A stretch of 64,000 bases of DNA from an uncultured Sulfitobacter sp. (GCF_947502895.1 NZ_CANNBM010000004.1:62001-126000), one strand, 5' to 3'. Counted from the stretch's first letter, positions 40,311 through 49,843 are shown. Translations and numbers: made by a program. The notes: a model not told the origin generated them from the letters alone.

Positions 40311-43300
40311 ATGAAAGCTGACACACATATCACTCTGTCGGGCGCACCCGAGGGTTTTGACGCCAAGCTGTTGCTGGACGAGGTTGCCAAGTCCAGCGCG
40401 CCGCTGATCCATGTGGCGCGCGATGACAAGCGCATGGCCGCCATGCAAGAAGCGCTGCGCTTTTTTGCGCCAGATATGCCTGTTGTCGTCTTTCCGGGGT
40501 GGGACTGTCTGCCGTATGACCGTGTTTCACCGAATGCGGATATCTCTGCTACGCGGATGGCGACATTGGCGGGGTTGGTGCACGGAATGCCGGCACAATA
40601 TATTCTGCTGACAACTTTGGGCGCCGCAACTCAACGCGTGCCTGCGCGCGAAGTGTTGCGTACCGCCGCATGGAGCGCGCAAGTCGGCGGGCGCGTGGAT
40701 GAAAAGGGATTGCGCGAATTTCTGGTGCGCATGGGCTTTGTGCAAAGCCCCACAGTGATGGAGCCAGGCGATTACGCGGTGCGCGGCGGTATCATCGATA
40801 TCTATCCCCCCGGTGATCTGGGGCCAGTCCGTCTTGATCTGTTTGGCGATGTGCTGGACGGTGCGCGCCGTTTCGACCCTGCCACACAACGAACCACGGA
40901 AAAACTGGAGCTGGTAGAGCTTGCTCCCGTTTCCGAAGTGATCCTTGACGAGGCCGCGATCACGCGGTTTCGCCAGAACTACCGGATCGAGTTTGGCGCG
41001 GCGGGGACGGATGACCCGCTCTATGAGGCGATTAGCGCGGGCCGCAAGCATCAGGGGGCAGAGCATTGGCTGGCGTTCTATTACGACCGGCTAGAGACGC
41101 TGTTTGATTATCTTCCCGAAGCGACAGTCACGCTGGACGATCAATTGACCGCGATGCGGCTTGCCCGTTGGGACAGTGTGGCCGATCAATATGAGACGCG
41201 CAAAATCGCTATGGCGAACCGCTCGCGTATGGACAGCGTTTACAAACCTGCTCCGGCCGAGGGGCTATATCTGGATGATGCCGCGTGGGAGGCTGCGATT
41301 GCCCAGCGCCGTGTTCTGCAACTGGCCCCGCTCCCACAGCCAACAGGCATGGGGGTGCTGGACACAGGCGGGCGCATCGGGCGCAATTTCGCGCCAGAGC
41401 GCCAACAGGAATCTATCAGTCTTTTTGGTGCTTTGGCGTCCCATGTGAAGGCAAGACTTGAGGATGGTCCTGTACTGATCGCAAGCTATTCCGAAGGTGC
41501 GCGCGAACGTCTGACAGGTCTGATCGAAGAGGAAGGGCTGGCCGAAGCGATCCCGATTACCGACGCCACCCGCATGGGCAAGCGCGGTCTGCATCTAGCC
41601 GTCTGGGCGCTGGAGCATGGGTTTGAAGCGCCTTGGAATAATGGCAGCAGTGGTACGGGCAAGCTGACGGTCATCTCCGAACAGGATGTGCTGGGCGACC
41701 GACTGATCCGCCGTCCCAAGCGCAAACGTCGCGCAGAGAACTTCCTGAGTGAGGTGCAGAGCCTGACGCCCGGCGATCTGGTCGTACATGTGGATCACGG
41801 CATTGGCCGTTATCTGGGGATGGAGGTTGTGACCGCAGCGGGCGCCGCGCATGAATGTCTGGTGCTGGAATACGCGGAGCGTTCCAAGCTGTACCTGCCC
41901 GTTGAGAACATCGAACTGCTGAGCAAATACGGCCATGACGAAGGCCTGTTAGACAAGCTTGGCGGTGGTGCGTGGCAGTCGAAAAAAGCGAAACTCAAAG
42001 AACGTATCCGCGAGATGGCGGACAAACTGATCCGCATCGCGGCCGAGCGTGCGCTGCGCCGCGCGCCCGTGCTGGAGCCGCCACCGGGTATGTGGGATGC
42101 CTTCAGCGCAAGGTTCCCCTATCAGGAAACCGACGATCAACTATCGGCCATTGGCGATGTGATCGACGATCTGACCAGCGGCAATCCGATGGACCGCCTC
42201 GTCGTGGGCGACGTAGGCTTTGGCAAGACGGAAGTGGCAATGCGTGCGGCATTCGTTGCGGCGATGTCTGGCGTTCAGGTGGCTGTGATTGCGCCCACAA
42301 CCCTGCTGGCACGGCAGCACTATAAAAGCTTTGCGGAGCGTTTTCGCGGCTTTCCAATCGAAGTGCGCCAGCTAAGCAGGTTTGTCAGCGCAAAAGACGC
42401 GACACTGACCCGTGACGGGATTACCAAAGGTACCGTCGATATCGTTATCGGCACCCACGCCCTGTTGGCGAAATCTATCAAGTTCAAAAACCTTGGCCTG
42501 TTGGTGATCGACGAAGAGCAGCATTTTGGTGTGGGTCATAAAGAGCGGCTAAAGGCGATGCGCACGGACGTGCATGTGCTGACGCTTACCGCAACGCCCA
42601 TCCCGCGTACTTTGCAGCTGTCCCTTACAGGTGTGCGCGATCTGAGCATTATCGGCACACCGCCCGTCGACCGCCTAAGCATCCGTACCTATGTTTCCGA
42701 GTTTGATGCCATCACCCTGCGCGAGGCGCTACTGCGCGAACATTACCGCGGCGGACAGTCCTTTTATGTTGTGCCACGTATCAGCGATCTGCCAGAGATC
42801 GAGGCGTTTTTGAAAGATCAGTTGCCAGAGCTGTCTTATGTCATCGCCCATGGCCAGATGGCAGCGGGTGAGTTGGATGACCGCATGAATGCCTTCTACG
42901 ATGGCAGCTATGACATTCTGTTGGCCACCACGATTGTCGAGAGCGGGCTAGATATCCCGACCGCGAATACGATGATTGTGCACCGTGCCGACATGTTCGG
43001 TCTGGCGCAGCTCTATCAGATCAGGGGCCGCGTGGGACGTTCCAAGACCCGCGCATATGCCTACCTCACGACCAAGCCGCGCGCCAAGCTGACGGCGCTG
43101 GCAGAAAAACGTTTGCGGGTCCTAGGCTCGCTCGACACGCTGGGGGCAGGGTTCACGCTGGCGTCTCAGGATCTGGACATTCGCGGCGCGGGCAACTTGC
43201 TGGGCGAGGAGCAATCAGGCCAGATGCGCGACGTCGGGTTCGAGTTGTATCAGTCCATGCTTGAGGAAGCGATTGCCAAGATCCGCTCTGGTGAATTGGA

Positions 43301-43808
43301 AGGTGTAGTAGATGATGACGGCCAGTGGGCGCCTCAAATCAATCTTGGCGTGCCCGTCCTGATCCCCGAAGCCTATGTGCCCGACCTCGACGTCCGGCTG
43401 GGGCTCTATCGTCGCTTGTCCGAACTGACCAAGAAAGTGGAGCTGGAAGGCTTTGCAGCCGAGTTGATTGACCGTTTCGGCAGCTTGCCCAAGGAGGTGA
43501 ACACGCTGATGCTGGTCGTGCGCATCAAGGCCATGTGCAAACGGGCAGGGATCGCAAAGCTCGATGGCGGACCAAAAGGCGCGACAATACAGTTCCATAA
43601 CGACAAGTTCGCGTCACCCGAAGGGCTGGTGAAGTTCATTCAGGATCAGCGTGGCTTGGCGTCCGTTAAAGACAACAAGATCGTTGTGCGCCGTGACTGG
43701 AAAACCGACACTGATAAAATCAAAGGTGGTTTTGCAATCGCACGCGATCTGGCCGAACATGTGGTGGCAAAACAAAAGGCGGCAAAGAAGGCCAAGGCGG
43801 CCTCTTAG
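40311..43808 (+). CDS. mfd: Transcription-repair coupling factor
   Basis: Removes RNA polymerase stalled at DNA lesions and recruits UvrA. The 1165-aa protein has UvrB-like N-terminal domains, the RNA polymerase-interaction region (LTPGDLVVHVDHGIGRYLG), and a RecG-like translocase with Walker A VGDVGFGKTEVA, the DEEQHFGV box, TATPIPRTL and QIRGRVGRS. A C-terminal TRCF domain follows. The start at 40311 (MKADTHITL) is preferred to a TTG 21 bases upstream. Its stop overlaps the stop of the converging MFS gene by 4 bases. Confidence 0.96.
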   Translation: MKADTHITLSGAPEGFDAKLLLDEVAKSSAPLIHVARDDKRMAAMQEALRFFAPDMPVVVFPGWDCLPYDRVSPNADISATRMATLAGLVHGMPAQYILLTTLGAATQRVPAREVLRTAAWSAQVGGRVDEKGLREFLVRMGFVQSPTVMEPGDYAVRGGIIDIYPPGDLGPVRLDLFGDVLDGARRFDPATQRTTEKLELVELAPVSEVILDEAAITRFRQNYRIEFGAAGTDDPLYEAISAGRKHQGAEHWLAFYYDRLETLFDYLPEATVTLDDQLTAMRLARWDSVADQYETRKIAMANRSRMDSVYKPAPAEGLYLDDAAWEAAIAQRRVLQLAPLPQPTGMGVLDTGGRIGRNFAPERQQESISLFGALASHVKARLEDGPVLIASYSEGARERLTGLIEEEGLAEAIPITDATRMGKRGLHLAVWALEHGFEAPWNNGSSGTGKLTVISEQDVLGDRLIRRPKRKRRAENFLSEVQSLTPGDLVVHVDHGIGRYLGMEVVTAAGAAHECLVLEYAERSKLYLPVENIELLSKYGHDEGLLDKLGGGAWQSKKAKLKERIREMADKLIRIAAERALRRAPVLEPPPGMWDAFSARFPYQETDDQLSAIGDVIDDLTSGNPMDRLVVGDVGFGKTEVAMRAAFVAAMSGVQVAVIAPTTLLARQHYKSFAERFRGFPIEVRQLSRFVSAKDATLTRDGITKGTVDIVIGTHALLAKSIKFKNLGLLVIDEEQHFGVGHKERLKAMRTDVHVLTLTATPIPRTLQLSLTGVRDLSIIGTPPVDRLSIRTYVSEFDAITLREALLREHYRGGQSFYVVPRISDLPEIEAFLKDQLPELSYVIAHGQMAAGELDDRMNAFYDGSYDILLATTIVESGLDIPTANTMIVHRADMFGLAQLYQIRGRVGRSKTRAYAYLTTKPRAKLTALAEKRLRVLGSLDTLGAGFTLASQDLDIRGAGNLLGEEQSGQMRDVGFELYQSMLEEAIAKIRSGELEGVVDDDGQWAPQINLGVPVLIPEAYVPDLDVRLGLYRRLSELTKKVELEGFAAELIDRFGSLPKEVNTLMLVVRIKAMCKRAGIAKLDGGPKGATIQFHNDKFASPEGLVKFIQDQRGLASVKDNKIVVRRDWKTDTDKIKGGFAIARDLAEHVVAKQKAAKKAKAAS

Positions 43809-45040
43809 GCGGTCCCTGTCCGGCGCATCAAGCGGCCCATCCACATCATCGCGGCAAAGGCTGCGGCGGCCATGATAAATACCGAAACAACCAATAGCTT
43901 TTCGCTGCCGTTGAACATGGTGCCGATGGGGCCAGAAATCAAAACTGCGCCCACTGTCGAAAACGCCCCGATTACGGATGCAGCCATGCCTGCAATATGG
44001 CCCATAGGCTCCATCGCGATTGCGTTGAGGTTGCCGATGGTCAGGCCTGCCTGAAAGAAAATGAAGGTTTGCCAGAACACGAAAAAGTAGAACCCATAAG
44101 TGCCACCGCCGAGATCAAACAGCAAAAACGAGCCTGACAGAACGATCTGGAAGCCAAGGGCCAGTACGATCAACCTGTGCATGCCCAAACGGATCACAAG
44201 CAGCGCGTTGAGTAGACTGGCGCTGCCTGCCACAATGGCCACACCAAAGAACCAATAGGGAAATTCGTCACCACGCCCATAAACATGATCGTAGGTCTGA
44301 TGCACCAGCATAAGCGTCAGAAACAGCATCGCCGAGACGAGCATTTGCACAAAGACAGACAGACGCACGATGCGGTGTGTTGCCATCTCACGCAGGGCAG
44401 ACAGCAGCACAGGTATACGCAGGGGGCGGCGTTTTTCTGCGGGCAATGTCTCGGGCAAACGCAGCATCATCCAGATGCACAGCACCGAGATGAATGTGAT
44501 GAACGCTACAAAGATGCCGCGCCAATCTGCGATGTGTAGAATGCCTGCTCCAATCAGGGGGGCAACCGCAGGAACCAAGGTGAAAATCATCATCACAACA
44601 GATGCAACCTGCGCCATCTGCCGCCCCGAATAACGATCACGCACAATCGCCAGCGATACAACGCGCGGCCCAGCGGCACCGAGGCCCTGCAATACCCGTG
44701 CGATCATTACCATCTCGATGGTTTGGCTGACCAAAACCAGCACGGCACCAGCGATATAGAGGGCGCTTGCGCCTAGGATCACCTGCTTGCGCCCGAATGC
44801 ATCCGAAAGCGGTCCCATGAAGAATGTCCCCAAGCCCATCCCCAACAAAAACGTACTAAGGATAAGCGGCGCGCGTTCAGGTGCGTTGGGTGACAAATCA
44901 ACGCCGATCTGGGGCAGGGCAGGTAGCATCGCATCGATTGAAAAAGCAACACACGCGAGCATCATCGCGATAAGGGCCACAAACTCTGTGCGGCTCATCC
45001 GAAAGGGGGCGTCTTGGGGGGGATCAATTGGGGTGGTCAA
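43805..45040 (-). CDS. Bcr/CflA-type MFS drug exporter
   Basis: A 411-aa twelve-helix transporter of the DHA1 group. It shows the loop 2-3 motif GPLSDAFGRKQVIL and the helix 4-5 features RVLQGLGAAGPRVVSLAIVRDRY that mark Bcr/CflA proteins, which export bicyclomycin, chloramphenicol or sulfonamides. The start is TTG at 45040 with GGAG 6 bases upstream. It converges on mfd with overlapping stop codons. No regulator lies adjacent. The physiological substrate is unknown. Confidence 0.88.
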   Translation of the reverse strand: MTTPIDPPQDAPFRMSRTEFVALIAMMLACVAFSIDAMLPALPQIGVDLSPNAPERAPLILSTFLLGMGLGTFFMGPLSDAFGRKQVILGASALYIAGAVLVLVSQTIEMVMIARVLQGLGAAGPRVVSLAIVRDRYSGRQMAQVASVVMMIFTLVPAVAPLIGAGILHIADWRGIFVAFITFISVLCIWMMLRLPETLPAEKRRPLRIPVLLSALREMATHRIVRLSVFVQMLVSAMLFLTLMLVHQTYDHVYGRGDEFPYWFFGVAIVAGSASLLNALLVIRLGMHRLIVLALGFQIVLSGSFLLFDLGGGTYGFYFFVFWQTFIFFQAGLTIGNLNAIAMEPMGHIAGMAASVIGAFSTVGAVLISGPIGTMFNGSEKLLVVSVFIMAAAAFAAMMWMGRLMRRTGTA

Positions 45041-45132
45041 AGCCTGCTCCGCCGTTCGGAAAATTGAATTCCCTCAAGCAGGTAGAGACTGAGACAGCGT
45101 AACGCAATGTCAAAGGGCGGAGGGTCTGTGGC

Positions 45133-45564
45133 TCAGCCCGCTGCGGCCACACGTAAAGACGGCTGCGGCACAGCATGAAAAGGGCGGCGGGCACCAATAA
45201 TCTCGCTGCGCGGGACATAGACCACTTGGGTGACATCCTCGAATTGGTCAAACTGCCCTGTCCACTCTTCGCCCATGGCAAAGACAGAGACATTGTAGTT
45301 GACGATATCGGTGTATTTTTGATCCCAGTCCTGTTCGGCAATGACGCGACTGACAAAACGGCAGCTTTCCAGCATCAAGCGGCGTTGCGCGTATGAGGTA
45401 ACAGCAGGCACGCCCATCTTCTCGTTATATGCATCGGTTGAACACCCGACGATCAGTTCGCTTCCCAACATCGAGAGGCGTTGCAACAGCTGCGCATGTC
45501 CCTGGTGGAACATATCAAACGAGCCATAGGTTAGCACAACACGCGAAGACATCGGAGTAATCAT
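45133..45564 (-). CDS. Glycerol-3-phosphate cytidylyltransferase-like nucleotidyltransferase
   Basis: A 143-aa nucleotidyltransferase of the TagD/RfaE type with the GSFDMFHQGHAQLL motif containing the HxGH catalytic pair, and the later YVPRSEIIGARR segment. Such enzymes activate glycerol-phosphate or sugar phosphates with CTP or ATP. No teichoic acid or polysaccharide genes are near, so the product is unknown. The start at 45564 follows GAAAGG. An alternative is Met at 45552. The open frame runs back to 45693 through two hairpins, but that part is probably untranslated leader. Confidence 0.75.
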   Translation of the reverse strand: MITPMSSRVVLTYGSFDMFHQGHAQLLQRLSMLGSELIVGCSTDAYNEKMGVPAVTSYAQRRLMLESCRFVSRVIAEQDWDQKYTDIVNYNVSVFAMGEEWTGQFDQFEDVTQVVYVPRSEIIGARRPFHAVPQPSLRVAAAG

Positions 45565-45621
45565 AGACAAGCCTTTCTCAACATCACCAAACCCCGCGCA
45601 AACGCGCGAAAAGAGCGGTAT

Positions 45622-45672
45622 GGCGGCGTTATCGCCGCTGAAAATTGGAAAGGGTGCGCCGGAAAACGGCGC
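45622..45672 (-). promoter_or_regulatory. Tandem hairpins in the leader of the nucleotidyltransferase gene
   Basis: Two perfect 6-base stems follow each other on the minus strand: GCGCCG / CGGCGC (45656-45672) and GCGGCG / CGCCGC (45623-45638). T-rich sequence follows the second. They lie in the 283-base gap between the frnE-like gene and the nucleotidyltransferase. They may terminate transcription from upstream or act as a structured 5' leader. Confidence 0.45.
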
Positions 45673-45847
45673 TGTCCTGTTCACTGCCTGCACACCTGCT
45701 CAAAGGTATTTTTATTCTTGAGGCTTTTTGCCCCTTGGGACTAACCCTAGGCCAGCGCGCATAATTCGGCCAGCCTGTTGCGACAAGAGCCATCGCGATG
45801 CGACCCATTTGCAACAGAACGGCAGAAATTGTAGCAAGGATATCTTG

Positions 45848-46489
45848 TCAGGCGCTGCCCATCACTTCGGCAATCACTTTCGCCCAGAGTTCGGGCGGCT
45901 GTGCGCCCGGAACGGCGTGTTGGCCGCCGACAATGAACGTCGGGACAGAATTGATACCCATCTCACGGCTGTGTTGGTCACGATCTGCAATCTCTTTGAG
46001 GTCTGCATCGGTACCCAGCAGGCGCGTTACCATGGCGGCATCCATTTCGATGCTATCAGCGATGTCGGCCAGCACTTCGGTATCGCCAATGTCCCGTGTC
46101 TCAACAAAGTAGGCTTTGAAGAGGGCAGATATGGCTGCTGTCTGGCGCCCTTCAATTCCGGCCCAATGGATCAGACGGTGCGCGTTCATCGTGTTGGGCG
46201 TGCGCTTCATCCCCTCGAAATTGATATTGAGGCCTGCCTTTTCAGCATGCTCAACCACAGGAGCATAGGCCTTTACTGCCGCGTCCTTACCGCCGAATTT
46301 ACCCTCCAGATACGCGCGTCTGTCCATGCCTTCTGGGGGCATGTCGGGGTTCAGCTGGAAAGGATGCCATTCAATCACAAACGGATGGTCGGGATGCGCC
46401 GCAAGGGCGCGGTCCAGATGCGCCTTGCCGATATAGCACCAAGGGCAGATCGGATCTGACATGATGTCGAGTTTTACGGGATCGGTCAT
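45848..46489 (-). CDS. DsbA-family oxidoreductase, FrnE-like
   Basis: A 213-aa thioredoxin-fold protein of the FrnE/2-hydroxychromene isomerase branch, with the active site CPWC in MSDPICPWCYIGK at residues 14-17 and a helical insertion domain. There is no signal peptide, so it is cytoplasmic and unlike periplasmic DsbA. FrnE relatives act in polyketide synthesis or oxidative-stress protection. Its ATG overlaps the ligase gene stop by 4 bases, so the two are coupled and may share a pathway. Confidence 0.85.
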   Translation of the reverse strand: MTDPVKLDIMSDPICPWCYIGKAHLDRALAAHPDHPFVIEWHPFQLNPDMPPEGMDRRAYLEGKFGGKDAAVKAYAPVVEHAEKAGLNINFEGMKRTPNTMNAHRLIHWAGIEGRQTAAISALFKAYFVETRDIGDTEVLADIADSIEMDAAMVTRLLGTDADLKEIADRDQHSREMGINSVPTFIVGGQHAVPGAQPPELWAKVIAEVMGSA

Positions 46490-47991
46490 CTGGTGGCCTC
46501 AAAATTCTCGCGCAACGCGCGGCGCAGGATCTTGCCGTTTGCGCCCATGGGCAGCTGTGGCAAATGGATATAGAGGCGCGGTTGCTTGTAGCGCGCCAGA
46601 TTGGCTTGCGCATACCCGCGCAGGGCTGCTTCGTCCAGTGGAGCAGGGGCAGTGTAGAAGGCAGCGATTACACTGACGTCCTGCTTTATCATCACTTCTG
46701 CGGCACCCACAGCAGTGATGCCGGCAAAGCGGGCAAGGCATGCCTCTACCTCCACGGGTGAAACGCGAAAGCCGCCTGCGTTCATCATATCGTCATTGCG
46801 GCCCAGATAGGCAATCTGATGATCGGCGTTCATGCGGCCTTGATCGCCAGTCAAAAACCACTCGCCCTGCATTTTAGCGGCAGTTTCCTCCGGTGCGTTC
46901 AGATATTCCAACATCAGGCCGGGATCGCTGCGATGTACGGCAATCGTGCCTTCTTCGCCCAAGGGAACCGGCCCGTCAGGCCCGACCAGCGCAATGCGGC
47001 GTCCTATTTGCGGGCAGCCCAGCATATCGGCGGGGGCCGGACGGTCAGGGCTGGCGGAAATGAAGGTCGAGCATTCGGACATGCCATAGGCCTCATACAC
47101 AGCAGTTCCTGTCGCCTGCTGCCATTTTGCTGCCGTGGCGGGAGGCAGTTTTTCCCCCGCACTCAGGCCGTGGCGCAAGTGGGGCATCGGCGGGACACGC
47201 TGGGCATTTAAAAGCTGTCGGTAAACACCCGGGGCTGCGGCGAAAATCGTTGCGCGGTGGGTCGCTATCAGTGCGGGCAAGTCTTGGGCTGCTGTTTCAG
47301 GCGCTGGGATGAGTGCAGTTGCACCCACTGTCCATGGATCCATCAGGCCAGTGCCCAATGTATAGGTCCAATTGAACGCGCCCGCGTGCAGCATCCTGTC
47401 GGTGTTGCGCAATCCGTACCAGTCGCGGTGCATCATCTGGCGCGCCCAGATGGCGCGGTGGGCATGCACTACTGCGCGGGGTTTGCCAGCAGTGCCAGAA
47501 GTATAAATGATATAGCCCGCACGCTCTGGGTCGCCCATGTGCCAATCGGCTGGCGGTAGGCTGCGCATGGCGCGCAATTTGTCGATCGGAATAATCCGTG
47601 GATTATCGGGGCAGGCCACATCGCCATCTCGCAGGATCAGTGCGGGGTTCAGCGTTGCGATCATGGGGGCCACTTCCCGCGCTGTGAGCGCTGCGGCAGT
47701 GGGCACAGGCACCAGCCCGGCAGCCAACGCGCCCAGATAGGCAATCGGAAAATCTATCGTATTGCCCAAACGCATCAAGATGCGTGCGCCAGGCTTGGCT
47801 CCAGCCTGCAATAATCCTGTTGCAGTGCCCAGCACAGCGGCCTTGAGCGCGGCATAAGTCCACTCTTCAACCCCCAGAATACTAAGAGCTATCTTATCTG
47901 GTGCCATATCGGCATGCCCAAGGACATGGGCAGCCATATTGAATGGCGCAGGGCAGGGTGGCGGTGGGCCGTGATCAAAAACGGAAAGCAT
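46486..47991 (-). CDS. AMP-forming acyl-CoA synthetase, benzoate-CoA ligase-like
   Basis: A 501-aa adenylate-forming enzyme that activates a carboxylic acid to its CoA thioester. The P-loop IIYTSGTAGKPRAVVHAH, the YGMSECS segment and the hinge/C-terminal lysine motif GANGKILRRAL are intact. The N-terminus MLSVFDHGPPPPCPAPFNMAAHVLGHADM resembles aryl- or benzoate-type ligases; the acid substrate is not determinable. It is divergent from an XRE-cupin regulator 65 bases away, a common pairing in which the regulator controls the ligase. Confidence 0.88.
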   Translation of the reverse strand: MLSVFDHGPPPPCPAPFNMAAHVLGHADMAPDKIALSILGVEEWTYAALKAAVLGTATGLLQAGAKPGARILMRLGNTIDFPIAYLGALAAGLVPVPTAAALTAREVAPMIATLNPALILRDGDVACPDNPRIIPIDKLRAMRSLPPADWHMGDPERAGYIIYTSGTAGKPRAVVHAHRAIWARQMMHRDWYGLRNTDRMLHAGAFNWTYTLGTGLMDPWTVGATALIPAPETAAQDLPALIATHRATIFAAAPGVYRQLLNAQRVPPMPHLRHGLSAGEKLPPATAAKWQQATGTAVYEAYGMSECSTFISASPDRPAPADMLGCPQIGRRIALVGPDGPVPLGEEGTIAVHRSDPGLMLEYLNAPEETAAKMQGEWFLTGDQGRMNADHQIAYLGRNDDMMNAGGFRVSPVEVEACLARFAGITAVGAAEVMIKQDVSVIAAFYTAPAPLDEAALRGYAQANLARYKQPRLYIHLPQLPMGANGKILRRALRENFEATR

Positions 47992-48056
47992 TTCATTTCG
48001 GTACCTTGAGTGCAGGTGCGTTGCAAGGTCCGAGGTGGGCAGCTATATGTTGGCGT

Positions 48057-48680
48057 ATGAATGACACCGCTGCAAAATCAATGATCCAGATCGCCCGCGA
48101 AGACGGCGCATCGCACCCCGCGCCGCCTGTTGATCTGGGCGCGAGGGTGCGCGAATTGCGCAAGGCGCGCGGCTGGACGCTGGAACAGGCCGCGTCGCAG
48201 GCGGGGCTTGCCCGCTCGACCCTTTCCAAGATCGAGAATGCGCAGATGTCGCCTACCTATGACGCGCTGAAAAAGCTGGCGGTCGGGCTCGAAATTTCGG
48301 TGCCGCAGCTGTTCACTCCGCCAGCGGGAGAGCAGATCAATGGTCGGATGGCGATCACAAAATCAGGTGAAGGAGCTGAGCAGGCAACCGCAACCTACGA
48401 GCATGAGTTGCTTGCCGATAGCCTGCGTAAAAAGAACATGCTGCCGTATCGCGCCCGCATCCGTGCGCGCCAGATGGAAGAATTTGACGGCTGGGTCCGC
48501 CATGACGGTGAGGAGTTTCTATATGTCCTCACAGGTGTGGTTCAGCTATTCACCGAGTTTTATGAGCCGATAGAACTGCGGCGCGGGGACAGTGCATATT
48601 ACGATGCCGCGATGGGCCATAACGTGATCTCGACCAGTGATGATGATGCAACGATATTGTGGGTCACATCACTCCTCTAG
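48057..48680 (+). CDS. XRE-family regulator with cupin sensor domain
   Basis: A 207-aa transcription factor. Residues 22-76 form the XRE helix-turn-helix (LGARVRELRKARGWTLEQAASQAGLARSTLSKIENAQMSP with SVPQLFTP), and residues 130-205 are a cupin fold (DGEEFLYVLTGVVQLFTEFYEPIELRRGDSAYYDA), usually a small-ligand sensor. The ATG at 48057 is favoured over an upstream extension. It probably controls the divergent acyl-CoA ligase/frnE operon. The end overlaps the converging aquaporin gene by 12 bases. Confidence 0.9.
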   Translation: MNDTAAKSMIQIAREDGASHPAPPVDLGARVRELRKARGWTLEQAASQAGLARSTLSKIENAQMSPTYDALKKLAVGLEISVPQLFTPPAGEQINGRMAITKSGEGAEQATATYEHELLADSLRKKNMLPYRARIRARQMEEFDGWVRHDGEEFLYVLTGVVQLFTEFYEPIELRRGDSAYYDAAMGHNVISTSDDDATILWVTSLL

Positions 48681-49319
48681 GAGGGGTCGCAAAACCAGAT
48701 GGCCGATGACTACGGCAGTGATCTGAACCGCGATGAAGGCGCCGATATGGCCGGGGTAGATGCCTGCAAATGTATCAGACCAACCGCGTGCAAATGTGAC
48801 GGCAGGATTTGCAAAGCTGGTGGATGACGTAAACCAATAGGCCCCCGTGATATAGAGCGCGACCAAAACGGGAACCGCATCGGCCCGCGCCCGCAAACCC
48901 CCAAAAATCACAAACAGCAAGCCCAGCGTCGCCAGCCCTTCTGAGAACCATTGCGTAACGCCGGTGCGGTGCATCGTCTGGCTTACCTGCAAGACGGGCA
49001 GATCAAACATGAGATGCGCAGCCCAGACCCCGATCACAGCACCCGCAACTTGGGCGGTCACAAAACCAGCCAGCGCAAATGGTTTTAATTCGCCGCGCAA
49101 AAAGAAGGCAAGGCTGACCGCAGGATTGAAATGTGCCCCTGAAATATGGCCGAGCACCGTAATGATGACGAACAGCATACAGCCTGTGGCGATAGCGTTG
49201 GCCAGCAAGGTAACTGCATCGTTCCCTTGCGCAAGCGCACTTCCCATGATCCCCGATCCGATGACGGAGATGAGCAGCATTGCCGTCCCCAAGAATTCGG
49301 CAGCTAGTTTTCTATTCAT
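48669..49319 (-). CDS. Aquaglyceroporin-like channel, possibly arsenite-permeable
   Basis: A 216-aa MIP-family channel with six membrane helices. It has two half-helix motifs, HFNPAVS and FANPAVT, both NPA intact. The ATG at 49319 overlaps the arsC-like stop as ATGA. Pairing with an arsenate reductase is the arrangement seen for AqpS of Sinorhizobium meliloti, which lets arsenite leave the cell after reduction of arsenate. That role is inferred here from context. Glycerol or water transport is the alternative. Confidence 0.85.
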   Translation of the reverse strand: MNRKLAAEFLGTAMLLISVIGSGIMGSALAQGNDAVTLLANAIATGCMLFVIITVLGHISGAHFNPAVSLAFFLRGELKPFALAGFVTAQVAGAVIGVWAAHLMFDLPVLQVSQTMHRTGVTQWFSEGLATLGLLFVIFGGLRARADAVPVLVALYITGAYWFTSSTSFANPAVTFARGWSDTFAGIYPGHIGAFIAVQITAVVIGHLVLRPLLEE

Positions 49320-49792
49320 TTTACTGCCCCACAAGTGTTTAGGTGAGACTGCAGTGCAGCGCGGTCCATACCTGATAGTCGGGCATCAACGAAGCGTTCG
49401 GCGCGGCGGTAGAGGATGTCATAAGCTGTCTCAAACGCCGTAGGCGCTTCGGCTTGCGGTGCATTTGCGGGGTCTTCTACGCCCCAATGCGCCCGCAGCG
49501 GTGTACCCGGCCAAAGGGGGCAAGCCTCGCCAGCGGCTGAGCCGCAAACCGTGATGACCACGTCCATTCGGGGTGCATCGGTTCCCGCAAATACGTCCCA
49601 GCTTTTGGAGGCGAGTTGGGATGTATCGTATCCTTTGGCTTTCAAGAGTGACAAGGACTGTGGATGCACCTTGCCCGCTGGTTTGCTGCCTGCAGAAAAG
49701 GCGGCAAATGTATCGCCGCCGAGGCGCGACAGGATACATTCGAGCAAGATTGATCGGGCGGAATTACCGGTGCAGAGGACAAGAATATTCAT
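49316..49792 (-). CDS. arsC: ArsC-type low-molecular-weight phosphatase/arsenate reductase
   Basis: A 158-aa protein of the thioredoxin-coupled arsenate reductase class. The phosphatase loop is CTGNSARS with Cys7 and Arg13, and the redox pair typical of ArsC is present at Cys83 and Cys91 (TVCGSAAGEACPLWPG). The C-terminal tail is about 20 residues longer than minimal ArsC. It is coupled to the aquaporin gene by an ATGA overlap. No arsR, arsH or acr3 is visible on either side, so this is an abbreviated ars locus. Confidence 0.85.
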   Translation of the reverse strand: MNILVLCTGNSARSILLECILSRLGGDTFAAFSAGSKPAGKVHPQSLSLLKAKGYDTSQLASKSWDVFAGTDAPRMDVVITVCGSAAGEACPLWPGTPLRAHWGVEDPANAPQAEAPTAFETAYDILYRRAERFVDARLSGMDRAALQSHLNTCGAVK

Positions 49793-49843
49793 GTGAGCCT
49801 GCTTAGCGGAGCGTTATTGCAGATTTATGACAAGACGCTTGCA

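Noticed and set aside
45565..45693. N-terminal extension of the nucleotidyltransferase (43 extra residues)
   Set aside because: The frame is open but runs through two perfect hairpins and has no family similarity; the ATG at 45564 has a better ribosome-binding site and gives a normal TagD-type N-terminus.
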